Below are positions 16,540 to 24,577 of a stretch of 64,000 nt of DNA, one piece after another. Within the stretch, counting starts at the first letter, position 1. Each line of letters begins with the position of its first letter. Under the pieces are notes generated by a model. The model did not search any database, was not told where the DNA came from, and saw only the letters and a list, made by a program, of their open reading frames with translations. The position numbers and the translations under genes are program-made. The stretch is from positions 1-64,000 of the forward strand of contig JBBSHE010000013.1 of assembly GCA_038253325.1 (NCBI GenBank). Direction: 5' to 3'. This stretch comes from JBBSHE01 sp038253325. GTDB lineage: Bacteria > Actinomycetota > Actinomycetes > Propionibacteriales > Nocardioidaceae.

Positions 16540-18144
16540 ATGCCGACCGTCCCGAACCGCGTCGACGCGGTCGTCATCGGAAGCGGCCCGAACGGCCTCG
16601 TGTCGGCAGCGCTGCTCGCCGACGCCGGTTGGTCGGTGCTGGTTCTGGAGGCCTCCGACCAGCTCGGCGGTGCGGTCAGGTCGACCGCCGAGGACGGGTG
16701 GGTGACCGACCGCTTCAGTTCCTGCTACCCGCTCGCGCTTGCTTCACCGATCATGACGAGCCTCGACCTCCCGACGTACGGTCTACGGTGGGCGAGCGCA
16801 GACACGGTGCTGGCGCATCCGCTGTCGGCAGCGGACGAAACGGGGGCGCTCATCCATCGCGACCGCACGGTGACGGCCGCGAACCTGGCCGAGGACGAGC
16901 CAGCCGACGGCGACGCCTGGCTCGAGCTGTGTGCGGCCTACGACCGGATCAAGTCCAGTTTCCTGGCCGCGATGCTGACCCGGTGGCCACCAGTCGCGGC
17001 CAGCGCCCGGTTGCTTCGCGACATCGGCGGGATGGCGCCAATGCTCCGGTTCGCCAGGTTCCTCGCGCTGCCGGTGCACCAGATGGGCAGGGAACTGTTC
17101 GCGGGTGAGCGAGGGCGAGCCCTGCTGGCGGGCAACGCGATGCATTCCGACGCTCCACCCCTGGCGCCCGTGAGCGGGCTGATGGGATGGCTGATGGCGA
17201 TGCTCGCGCAGGACGTCGGCTTCCCGTCGCCGGTGGGTGGTGCCGGCGTGTTGTCCGACGCGCTCGCAGCGCGGGCTCGGTCTGCCGGCGCCGAGCTCGT
17301 CACGGGCGAACCCGTGATCGCGGTCGATGTACGTGCCGGCGCAGCCGTCGGCGTCCGGACGGCCAGTGGGCAAACAGTCAGGGCCACGAAGGGGGTCGTC
17401 GCGGACGTCGGCGCGACCGCGCTGTACGAAACGCTGCTGTCCGGACATCGGCTGCCGTCCGGACTGCGTGGCGATCTGGCACGCCTGTGCCTTGACTTTC
17501 CGACCGTCAAGGTCAACTACCGGCTCCGTTCGACGGCGCCGTGGACCGCGGCGACCGCGCGCCGCGCAGGTGTCGTCCATGCGGGTGCCGACGCCGACGG
17601 GCTCGTGCACTGGGCTTCCGACCTCGAGACGTCGACGACCCCTGACGTGCCGTTCGCCCTGGTCGGTCAAACCACTACGACGGATCCAAGCCGCTCCCCG
17701 GAGGGAACCCAGGCGATGTGGGCGTATAGCCACCTTCCGCGGGGAACGACGGACGACGCGGCTGCCGACGAGCTCGGGTCGCGGATCGACCAGATGGTCG
17801 AGGCGTACGCCCCGGGCTTCAGCGGGCTGGTCATCGACCGTGAGGTGCAGACACCTGCGACACTCGCCTCGGAGAACGTGAACCTGGTCGGTGGAGCAGT
17901 CGGCGGAGGGACGTCACAGCTGTTCCAGCAGCTTGTCTTCCGGCCCGTCCCGGCGCTCGGCGGACCGCGCACGTTCGTCGACCGGCTCTACCTTGGCAGC
18001 TCCGCGATCCATCCGGGCGGTGGCGTGCACGGAGCCTGCGGAGCACTGGCCGCGCGGGCCGCTCTCGCCGACAATGGTCTGTTGGGCCGGGTGCGGCGCC
18101 GGACAGCGCACGCCGCCCTGCGCCGCGTTTCCCGACCATCGTGA
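16540..18144 (+). CDS. FAD/NAD-dependent oxidoreductase, phytoene dehydrogenase (CrtI/PYROXD2)-like
   Basis: 534 residues, with GGGAG six bases before the ATG as ribosome site. The N-terminal Rossmann motif VVIGSGPNGLVSAALLADAG and the second motif LEASDQLGGAVRS are intact. The C-terminus has LYLGSSAIHPGGGVHGACGALAA, the FAD-closing motif of the CrtI-like family. No carotenoid genes are near, so a carotenoid role is not supported. It belongs to the broad NAD(P)/FAD oxidoreductase group close to human PYROXD2. Substrate unknown. Confidence 0.82.
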   Translation: MPTVPNRVDAVVIGSGPNGLVSAALLADAGWSVLVLEASDQLGGAVRSTAEDGWVTDRFSSCYPLALASPIMTSLDLPTYGLRWASADTVLAHPLSAADETGALIHRDRTVTAANLAEDEPADGDAWLELCAAYDRIKSSFLAAMLTRWPPVAASARLLRDIGGMAPMLRFARFLALPVHQMGRELFAGERGRALLAGNAMHSDAPPLAPVSGLMGWLMAMLAQDVGFPSPVGGAGVLSDALAARARSAGAELVTGEPVIAVDVRAGAAVGVRTASGQTVRATKGVVADVGATALYETLLSGHRLPSGLRGDLARLCLDFPTVKVNYRLRSTAPWTAATARRAGVVHAGADADGLVHWASDLETSTTPDVPFALVGQTTTTDPSRSPEGTQAMWAYSHLPRGTTDDAAADELGSRIDQMVEAYAPGFSGLVIDREVQTPATLASENVNLVGGAVGGGTSQLFQQLVFRPVPALGGPRTFVDRLYLGSSAIHPGGGVHGACGALAARAALADNGLLGRVRRRTAHAALRRVSRPS

Positions 18145-18186
18145 CGGGTCTGTCGTCCCCGGTGGTCGCGGGAAAACCGGTTGCGC

Positions 18187-18241
18187 CGCCGGCGCGCTGC
18201 CGGCGACGATGAGCGTACCCGTCGGCTGATGCGTCGACGGG
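18187..18241 (+). other. Two-hairpin leader region before the short ORF and RIO kinase
   Basis: Hairpin A: CGCCGGC-N5-GCCGGCG at 18187-18205. Hairpin B: CCCGTCG-N10-CGACGGG at 18218-18241. Both stems are 7 perfect bases. A very strong ribosome site follows at 18254-18260. The region from 18145 has no other coding signal. It could terminate the upstream CrtI-like gene or be a regulatory leader; both are inference. Confidence 0.5.
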
Positions 18242-18267
18242 AAGGCGAGAGCGAAGGAGGCGTCGAG

Positions 18268-18330
18268 ATGTCCACCACCGTCGTGGGGCGTATCCGCGTC
18301 CCCGAATCGTCGAGGCCAACGCTCCGCTGA
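18268..18330 (+). CDS. 20-residue leader ORF
   Basis: AAGGAGG seven bases before the ATG is the best Shine-Dalgarno sequence seen in the window. The ORF reads MSTTVVGRIRVPESSRPTLR and stops 46 bases before the RIO kinase start. It is basic, has no signal peptide and no codon run typical of attenuation. It may be a translated leader that controls the kinase, or a small protein in its own right. Only the ribosome site and position support it. Confidence 0.45.
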   Translation: MSTTVVGRIRVPESSRPTLR

Positions 18331-18376
18331 CGCGCTCATGGGCCGGTGCCTCGCCTCTCAAGGAGCACCCGCACCC

Positions 18377-19210
18377 ATGAACTCCACCTCCTGGTCATCC
18401 CAGAAGCTCACGTACGACCTGCCTCCCGAACTCAAGGACGGTCAACGCTGGTCGACCTGGTCGTCTGTCGAGAAGCTCTCTCAAGGCCCCCAGCCGCGTC
18501 CCGACTGGGTCGTGACGGTCGACGGCGCCATCGACACCGACCTCGGCATTCTCAAGACCGGTAAGGAGGCGGACGTATTCCTGGTCGAACGAGCGGTGCC
18601 CGGCGACCCGGTTCAAAGCAGCGTCCTCGCCGCCAAGCGTTATCGGTCGGTCGAGCATCGCCAGTTCCAGCGCGACGACGGGTACCGCGAGGGCCGTAAG
18701 GTCCGCGGCACCCGCGAGCGCCGAGCGCTCGCGAAGAAGTCGGCGTTCGGCAAGGTCGTCGCCGCGGGAGAGTGGGCGTACGCCGAGTGGCAGGCGCTGT
18801 GCACGATATGGTCCGCCGGAGTGCCGGTTCCGTACCCGGTCCAGATCGACGGTACCGAGATCTTGATGGAGTTCATCGGGGTCGATGGTGCGGCGGCGCC
18901 CCGGCTCGCACAGGTCCGGCCCGCTCGTGCACTCCTCGCGTCGTACTTCGAGCAGACGCGCGTTGCGATGTCGACGTTCGCTCGCCACCACGTCGTACAC
19001 GGCGACCTGTCGCCGTACAACATCTTGGCCCAGCGTGACCGCTTGGTGATCATCGACCTGCCACAGCTTGTGGACCTGGTCGGCAATCCGCGGGGCATGG
19101 AATACCTTCAGCGCGACTGCCACAACGTCTGTACGTGGTTCCTCGCGCGCGGACTGGACGTGGACGAGCACGATCTGTTCGGTGACCTGGTGTCAGAGGC
19201 GTTCGGCTGA
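18377..19210 (+). CDS. RIO-type protein kinase
   Basis: 277 residues from the ATG 11 bases after AGGAG. The ATP-binding part reads LKTGKEADVFLVE, a RIO1-type flexible P-loop, and AAKRYR carries the lysine (about K87). The catalytic loop is HVVHGDLSPYNIL (D210, N215) and the metal-binding motif is IDLPQ (D227). Activation and substrate lobes of eukaryotic kinases are lacking, as in all RIO kinases. Archaeal and eukaryotic RIO proteins work in small-subunit ribosome maturation; bacterial copies are poorly studied. It is followed 35 bases later by a LOG-like gene. Confidence 0.85.
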   Translation: MNSTSWSSQKLTYDLPPELKDGQRWSTWSSVEKLSQGPQPRPDWVVTVDGAIDTDLGILKTGKEADVFLVERAVPGDPVQSSVLAAKRYRSVEHRQFQRDDGYREGRKVRGTRERRALAKKSAFGKVVAAGEWAYAEWQALCTIWSAGVPVPYPVQIDGTEILMEFIGVDGAAAPRLAQVRPARALLASYFEQTRVAMSTFARHHVVHGDLSPYNILAQRDRLVIIDLPQLVDLVGNPRGMEYLQRDCHNVCTWFLARGLDVDEHDLFGDLVSEAFG

Positions 19211-19245
19211 CGGCGCGGTCACGCCGGGCACCTATGCTGCGCTGC

Positions 19246-20343
19246 ATGGTCAGACGTCTGGGGCGCGTTGTCGAGATCGAGTCCCTCGCCGACTTCGACG
19301 AGGTGGTGTCGTCCGGTTCGACGCGTACCCGAGGCTGGCGAGTGCAGGACGTCGACCTCACGCAGCGCACCGGGGCTCTTCTCGGCCTGGAGCCCGCGGG
19401 TTCACTGTGGCTCGGTTGCACGTTTGCCCCGGCCGCAGCCGACCATCTTCGCTCCGGCGGTGGCCTGGTGTTCCCACAAATCCCCGACCTGCCGTTCGAC
19501 CCGTACCGGGCGCGCCTCTACTCGCCCGATGAGCTCTACGCCGGCGTGACCGCGACGGGGTACGAGGACACGCTGGACGCGAAGGTCTATGCGTGGAGCC
19601 AGCACCGTGACGACGACGTCGAGCACGTCATCGCCGCCGCCGTGCATGATCAGTCGATCGACGATGCGCTCGATGAGTTCACCGACGCTCATCGGACGGT
19701 AGGTGTGATGGGCGGCCACGCTCTGCTTCGAGGCGACCCGCTGTATGCCGCGGCCGCCCGGCTCGGCGGCGAGCTCGCCCGATCGGGCCTGCTGGTCGCA
19801 ACCGGCGGCGGACCTGGGGCGATGGAGGCCGCCAACCTCGGTGCCCAGCTGAGTCACGAACAGCCCGGTATCCTCGACGCCGCCGTCGAGATGCTCGCCG
19901 CGGTGCCGTCGTTTCGCCCCTCGGTGGCGGACTGGGTTCGCGGTGCATTCGCCGTTCGTGAACGTTGGCCGGCGAGCGTGGAGACGCTCGGCATCCCGAC
20001 CTGGTTCTACGGCCATGAGCCTCCGAACGCGTTTGCCACGGCGATCGCAAAGTTCTTCCAGAACTCCGTCCGCGAAGACACCTTGCTGAGGCACTGTGAC
20101 GGTGGGGTTGTGTTCCTGCCCGGCGCAGCTGGGACGGTCCAGGAGATCTTCCAGAACGCGTGCGAGAACCACTACGCGCCAGCGTCGGCTGTCGTGCCGA
20201 TGGTGCTCGTCGGTGTCGACCATTGGACCCGCGGCGTCCCGGCCTGGCCGCTGCTCGAACGGCTGGCGTCGAACCGCCCGATGGAACCCCAGATTCATCT
20301 GGTCGACTCGATCGGCGACGTTCCCGCACTACTCCTTCGCTGA
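19246..20343 (+). CDS. LOG-like Rossmann-fold nucleotide-binding protein
   Basis: 365 residues from ATG 19246 (ATG 19234 is also in frame). The core has VGVMGGHALLRGDP, GLLVATGGGPGAMEAANLGA and VFLPGAAGTVQEIFQNACENHY. These are the GGG..MEA and PGxxGTxxE motifs of the LOG/YgdH family, which hydrolyses nucleotide monophosphates (cytokinin riboside phosphoribohydrolase or PpnN-like). The ~160-residue N-terminal extension suggests a PpnN-like architecture rather than the short LOG type. Natural substrate unknown. Confidence 0.78.
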   Translation: MVRRLGRVVEIESLADFDEVVSSGSTRTRGWRVQDVDLTQRTGALLGLEPAGSLWLGCTFAPAAADHLRSGGGLVFPQIPDLPFDPYRARLYSPDELYAGVTATGYEDTLDAKVYAWSQHRDDDVEHVIAAAVHDQSIDDALDEFTDAHRTVGVMGGHALLRGDPLYAAAARLGGELARSGLLVATGGGPGAMEAANLGAQLSHEQPGILDAAVEMLAAVPSFRPSVADWVRGAFAVRERWPASVETLGIPTWFYGHEPPNAFATAIAKFFQNSVREDTLLRHCDGGVVFLPGAAGTVQEIFQNACENHYAPASAVVPMVLVGVDHWTRGVPAWPLLERLASNRPMEPQIHLVDSIGDVPALLLR

Positions 20344-20373
20344 GTGCCGATACGGTCATGGGCGGTTCTCGAC

Positions 20374-21102
20374 CTAGCCGGTGTGCCCGACCAGCGACCC
20401 GATCCCGTACGTGATGGCCATCGCGATCAACCCGCCGACCACGTTGCGCCCGATCGCTCGTCCGGGCGGCGAGCTGCCGATCCGGGCACTCGCGACACCG
20501 GTCAGGACAAGCGCAACAACAACCGAGACGGCCGTAACCGGCACCCGAGCGCTGCTGGGTGGCAGCGCGATGGCGAGCAGCGGCAGCAACGCACCGACGG
20601 TGAAGGAGACGAGCGAGGCGAGCGCTGCGTGCCACGGGTTGGTGAGCTCCTCGAGGTCGATGTGTAACTCGGCCTCTGCGTGTGCACCCAGTGCGTCGTG
20701 CTCCGTCAGCTGCCGCGCCACCTCGTCCGCGAGTTGCGCAGTGAGTCCTTTGCCCACGTAGATCTCGGTCAGCTCGGCGAGCTCCTCCTCGGGCATCTCG
20801 CGTAACTCCCGCTTCTCCTGGGCAATCAGTGCCTCTTCGGTGTCACGCTGGGTGCTGACCGACACGTACTCCCCGACCGACATGCTCAACGCACCTGCCG
20901 TCAGCCCGGCGACACCGGCCGTGACGATCGTCTTGAGGTGGCTGGTCGCGCCGGCGACACCGAGGACGATGCCGGCCACGGATACGATGCCGTCATTGGC
21001 TCCGAGGACGCCGGCCCGCAGCCAGTTCAGCCGGCTGGCGAAGTCGACTTCGTGCGGCTCGGCGTGTTCGGACACGAGGTGCACGCTATCGGGTCGTCTC
21101 AC
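20374..21102 (-). CDS. VIT1/CCC1-family iron/manganese transporter
   Basis: 242 residues from GTG 21102. The first helix carries RLNWLRAGVLGANDGIVSVAG, the diagnostic start of the VIT family, followed by SMSVGEYVSVSTQRDTEEAL and an acidic helical hairpin (EEELAELTEIYVGKGL...) that binds metal in plant VIT1. Three further membrane helices end the protein. It moves Fe(II) or Mn(II) across the membrane. Its start overlaps the end of the M23 remnant by 17 bases. Confidence 0.88.
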   Translation of the reverse strand: MRRPDSVHLVSEHAEPHEVDFASRLNWLRAGVLGANDGIVSVAGIVLGVAGATSHLKTIVTAGVAGLTAGALSMSVGEYVSVSTQRDTEEALIAQEKRELREMPEEELAELTEIYVGKGLTAQLADEVARQLTEHDALGAHAEAELHIDLEELTNPWHAALASLVSFTVGALLPLLAIALPPSSARVPVTAVSVVVALVLTGVASARIGSSPPGRAIGRNVVGGLIAMAITYGIGSLVGHTG

Positions 21103-21499
21103 GAGACGGTGTCAGGTCCAGCAGCGACCGCGGGTTGGTCGCTTCCGCGTACGACGCAGCCGCCGGTCGTACCTCGAAATGGAGATGGCATCCGTCGGGT
21201 GCGCCGGCGTCACTGACCAGCGCGATCCGCTGATGCGGCTCGATCACGTCGCCAGCACGAACGAGGACGGTCCGGACATGTCCGATCACGATGTCGTACC
21301 TCTGGCCGGTCGTCCGGATTCGGAATGCCCACGGGCCGTACGCAGGCCCGAGGCGGCCACCGGACTCGGAGGCGACAACGGTTCCCCGGACCCCGGCGTA
21401 CATCGGAGTGCCGCAGTTGAGTGCCATGTCAATACCGTCGTGGCCCGCCGACGTCGGTCGTCGCGACTGCGATGCGTGATTGGTGGTAACGGAAAATAA
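21086..21499 (-). pseudogene. 5'-truncated M23 metallopeptidase
   Basis: The reading frame keeps the LytM catalytic core: GHDGIDMALNCGTPMYAG with the first zinc His and Asp, and GCHLHFEVRP with the second His pair. The frame is closed by a TGA at 21500-21502 only 20 codons before that His/Asp, and no ATG, GTG or TTG lies between. The first usable start (ATG 21427) falls after the zinc ligands. Signal peptide and first part of the domain are missing. A DUF222-HNH gene begins 80 bases away on the other side, so the 5' end was probably lost when that element arrived. Confidence 0.7.
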
Positions 21500-21508
21500 T
21501 CAAGAAAG

Positions 21509-21517
21509 TTGTCCACA
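21509..21517 (+). other. Single perfect DnaA-box-like 9-mer
   Basis: TTGTCCACA matches the actinobacterial DnaA box. It is alone, in an A+T-richer 80-base gap between the M23 remnant and the HNH gene. No cluster of boxes and no dnaA/dnaN are present, so this is not an origin; it could be chance. Confidence 0.3.
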
Positions 21518-21579
21518 TCCCAGCAAAACAAAGCGGTTTGACGGTCGGAGTGTCGGAGGCACCCTCTACCGTTTCGGGT

Positions 21580-23040
21580 ATGTCCAAGGCCTTGTCCATC
21601 CAGTTGAAACCGGTCCTCGACCGGCTCGGCGACGATGCGCCCTACGAGCTCGACCTGCGGACTGCGTTGCAGGCACTGGACGACGTCGTGATCGTGCAGG
21701 CGTTGGCAGAGTTCCATCAGCTGGAGCTGATTGCCCGGATCTGTGAGCTCAACGCCACCCTGACGGCTGACGAATCCCCCGTCATCCCCGGTGGTGAACG
21801 CCTCCGACGCTACGGAGGCGACGGGACACCACGAGTCCGGGAGTTCTGCATCGACACGATCGGCGTCCGGCTCGCGATGCCCACGCACCGGGCAGAGTTC
21901 CTCGTCACCGATGCGCTCGACCTCAAGTTCCGCCTGCCGTCCACGTGGGCCAGGCTGGCCACCGGCCGCGTCGACGTGTGGCGCGCGCGGAAGCTCGCCC
22001 AGGCAACCCATGATCTGAGCGCCGCCGCGGCCGCGATCGTCGATGCCAGGGTGGCCGACCTTCTCGATACGATCACTGGCCGCCGCCTCGACCAGATCAT
22101 CGAAGCGGCGATCATCACCGCCGACCCTGAGGCCGCCGACTGTGCCACCGAGGCCGTACGCGACTCGCGTCAGGTGACCGTCGAGCCGCACACGCGCTAC
22201 GGCACCAAGGACATGTTCATCCGTGCCGATGCGGCCGACGTCCTCCGCTTCTCCGCGACCATCGACTTCATCGGTGACCTCTTGGGGCTGGACGGCGACA
22301 CCGATCCCAAGTCCGTCCGCCGGTCGAAGGCCATCGGCGTCGTCGCCGATCCCAACCAGGTCCTCGACCTGTACGCCCGCACCCGAGCCTCGAGCGACCG
22401 GACACCGAACGCCCGGATGCCGAGCCTGCCTGCACTGCCCGGCGTCCAGGCGGAGTTGTGCTTCGGGGTCGAAGCCGGCTCGGTTGCCGTCGACACCGAT
22501 CTCGACCCGCCGCAGCAGCTCGGCTGGACCCGGCCGTAGCCGCGGCGGACCGATCGGCTGTTCCCGACCGTCAAGCTCTACCTCCACCTCTCGGACGTCA
22601 CTTTCACCGGCGCGACGGACGGCCCGGCGCGCCTCGAACGAGCCGGTGTCCTCACCGCTCGGCAGGCGCGTGACATCCTCGGCTACAACCGGGTCGTCAT
22701 CCAACCGGTGATCGACCTCAACGACATGCCGATCGCCGACGGGTACGAAGTCACCGGCCGATTATGCCAGGCCGACTTCCTCAAGTCGGCCGGAACATGC
22801 CCCTTCCCCTATTGCGACCGCCTGTCGCCCCACGCCCAGACCGACCACACGATCAGCTACCCCGAAGGGCCGACCGCACTCGGTAATCTCTCCTGCCCGG
22901 ACACCGGTCATCATCGGGTGAAGACCCACAGCGACTGGCGGCTGCGCCAGCCGTTCCCCGGCATCTACGTCTGGAAGGATCCGTTCGGAGACATCTCCGT
23001 GGTCGACGGCCGCGGCACCCACCGGCACGCCGACCGCTGA
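21580..23040 (+). pseudogene. DUF222-HNH endonuclease interrupted by an amber codon
   Basis: One continuous frame from ATG 21580 to TGA 23040 (486 codons) is broken only by TAG at 22537-22539. Before it lies a DUF222 domain (helical, e.g. STWARLATGRVDVWRARKLA). After it the frame continues LFPTVKLYLHLSD, then RPVIDL-like QPVIDLNDMP and an intact HNH module (TDHTISYP, GNLSC, GHHRVKTHSDW). Members are often multicopy in actinobacteria; the REP13E12 elements of Mycobacterium tuberculosis belong here and serve as a prophage insertion site. As it stands the product is DUF222 alone without nuclease, unless the stop is read through. Confidence 0.82.
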
Positions 23041-23066
23041 CCGCTGACCTCCCAGCCGCCGTTCCT

Positions 23067-23558
23067 TCAGCGCAGCAGCTCCTCGAGCCGCTCGTACGAG
23101 TCCGAGGCTCCGCTTTCCATGCCGGACGCGATCATCCCGTCACGATCCTCAACTGACTGGAAGACGGAGACACCGCGTAGCAACGTGCCGCCGTCGACGT
23201 CTTCAAACGTTGCGGTCTCGAGACAGACATGTCCAGGCATGCCCTCGTACTCGAACGTCTGGACGATCCGCTCACCGTCGACGATGTCATGGAACACACC
23301 GTGGAACCCATCTTCGTTACCGTCGGATTCCCGGAACACGAAACGCCAACGACCGCCCGAGCGCGCCTCGAGCTCGTCAACGATCGCTTCGGTGTTGCGT
23401 GGTCCCCACCACTGCGGGATTGCATCGGGATCGATGAACGCCTTGAAGATTCGGTCGCGCGAGATGTCGAACCGGCGCGTCAGCTCCATGGCATGCGAGT
23501 TGGCTTCGGCGGTAACGGTGAGCCGATGGCGGTCGCCCTGTGTGTTGGTCTCGGTCAT
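23067..23558 (-). CDS. AHSA1/SRPBCC (YndB-like) ligand-binding protein
   Basis: 163 residues from ATG 23558. The N-terminal strand-helix MELTRRFDISRDRIFKAFID, then PQWWGPRN, GGRWRFVFRESDG and the C-terminal helix are typical of the AHSA1 clade of SRPBCC proteins. It starts two bases after the ArsR stop, so both come from one mRNA. ArsR/AHSA1 pairs are widespread and thought to sense or bind a hydrophobic compound; the ligand is unknown. Confidence 0.85.
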   Translation of the reverse strand: MTETNTQGDRHRLTVTAEANSHAMELTRRFDISRDRIFKAFIDPDAIPQWWGPRNTEAIVDELEARSGGRWRFVFRESDGNEDGFHGVFHDIVDGERIVQTFEYEGMPGHVCLETATFEDVDGGTLLRGVSVFQSVEDRDGMIASGMESGASDSYERLEELLR

Positions 23559-23560
23559 CT

Positions 23561-23899
23561 TCAGCACTTTCCTTTGTCGGTTTGGGTGTTCTCGAGGTAC
23601 TGCTCCAGTCGGTCGAACCGGTCCTCCGCACGACGTCGGTGAACCTCGATCCAATCGATCGCGTCACCGAGCGGGCGCTCGGACAGCCGGCACGGCCGGG
23701 CCTGTGCCTTGCGTCCGCGAGTGACCAGTCCGGCGGCCTCGAGCACCGTGATGTGCTTCGAGACCGCCTGAAGGCTCATCGCGAACGGTTCGGCGAGCTC
23801 GTTGACGGTCGCCTCACCGACGACCGCGAGCTGCGCGAGTATCCCGCGCCGGGTCGGGTCTGCCAGTGCGGCAAAGGTGGAGCTGAGCTCATCAGGCAT
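23561..23899 (-). CDS. ArsR-family repressor
   Basis: 112 residues. ALADPTRRGILAQL and the winged helix MSLQAVSKHITVLEAAGLVTRGRKAQARPCRL are classic for the metal-free ArsR group paired with AHSA1 proteins; the ArsR metal box ELCVC is absent. The first gene of a two-gene operon preceded by an A+T-rich palindromic operator, so probably autoregulated and released by a ligand of the partner or a small molecule. Confidence 0.9.
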   Translation of the reverse strand: MPDELSSTFAALADPTRRGILAQLAVVGEATVNELAEPFAMSLQAVSKHITVLEAAGLVTRGRKAQARPCRLSERPLGDAIDWIEVHRRRAEDRFDRLEQYLENTQTDKGKC

Positions 23900-23901
23900 C
23901 T

Positions 23902-23965
23902 ATTCAACCCTTTAGTTGATTAACTACTTAGTTGAATAGTGGGCGCATTGGGCCGAGCCTGTCAA
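23902..23965 (-). promoter_or_regulatory. ArsR operon promoter and operator
   Basis: On the minus strand TTGACA (23960-23965) is followed 18 bases later by CACTAT (23936-23941). Immediately downstream, ATTCAAC (23902-23908) and GTTGAAT (23931-23937) form the outer arms, and TAGTT-N4-AACTA the inner arms, of a nested A+T-rich palindrome reaching to two bases before the ATG. The operator covers the transcript start and leader, consistent with repression by ArsR. Confidence 0.65.
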
Positions 23966-23982
23966 GACCCCAGAGCTCCTCC

Positions 23983-24495
23983 TCAGCGCGGCGCACACTC
24001 GGCACACGCGGTCAGGTCCACAGAGACCCCTTGGCGTGGCGACACCTTCACCCATCGGCCCGTCACAGTGCCGAACGCCTGACGAGCCGGCGCCAGGTAC
24101 CACACTCCCGACGGGACATGCGCGAACACGAAGCGACCGCCGGTACGGGTCGTCGTGGTCGCCACCCGATCTGCTGAAGCCGGCGCGGCGTCCGGAGCCG
24201 GCCCAGGGGCGGAGCGGAAGAGGCCGACCCGTTGTCCACCGAGCCCGTGCTGCGGTGCGCCCGGCCCGGCCGGGACCAGGTAGCGTCCGGTCACCACCGA
24301 GCCCGGGGCACCCCCTGCGACGACTGCCGATCCCGGTGGTCTGTTCGGATTGGTCGTCGGCGTCGAGGACACCCGCGGCCCGTGACCGGACGGCGCGACC
24401 TCAAGGCCACAGCCGGTCAGGCCGATGCTGACCCCGACAGCCACCGACAACACTGTGGCCGCGAGGAGATTCGTTCGAGTCGTTTTCGGGTCCAT
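23983..24495 (-). CDS. Secreted lipoprotein of unknown function
   Basis: 170 residues. The N-terminus is a Sec signal with a lipobox (SIGLTGCGLEV; Cys29). A Pro/Ser/Thr-rich linker precedes a small beta-rich domain with GRYLVPAGPGAP and GGRFVFAHVPSGVWYLAP, resembling a carboxypeptidase-regulatory-like (prealbumin-type) fold; two cysteines near the end (CAEC) may pair. No enzyme motif. It probably decorates the outer face of the membrane. Confidence 0.7.
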   Translation of the reverse strand: MDPKTTRTNLLAATVLSVAVGVSIGLTGCGLEVAPSGHGPRVSSTPTTNPNRPPGSAVVAGGAPGSVVTGRYLVPAGPGAPQHGLGGQRVGLFRSAPGPAPDAAPASADRVATTTTRTGGRFVFAHVPSGVWYLAPARQAFGTVTGRWVKVSPRQGVSVDLTACAECAPR

Positions 24496-24508
24496 ACGGG
24501 TGGGACGC

Positions 24509-24542
24509 GCCCAGGCGCTCGACCGTTGCCGAATGCCTGGGC
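24509..24542 (-). terminator. Stem-loop after the BNR gene
   Basis: Perfect 8-base arms GCCCAGGC / GCCTGGGC enclose 18 bases. It lies 35 bases past the stop of the large BNR protein and 13 bases before the lipoprotein start, so it can end the first transcript or sit in the lipoprotein leader. No T-run. Confidence 0.5.
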
Positions 24543-24577
24543 TTCACATCAATCAGTTCCTCGGCCGCTTGCCGACG

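Noticed and set aside
21509..21517. Replication origin
   Set aside because: A single DnaA box with no cluster, no dnaA or dnaN nearby.
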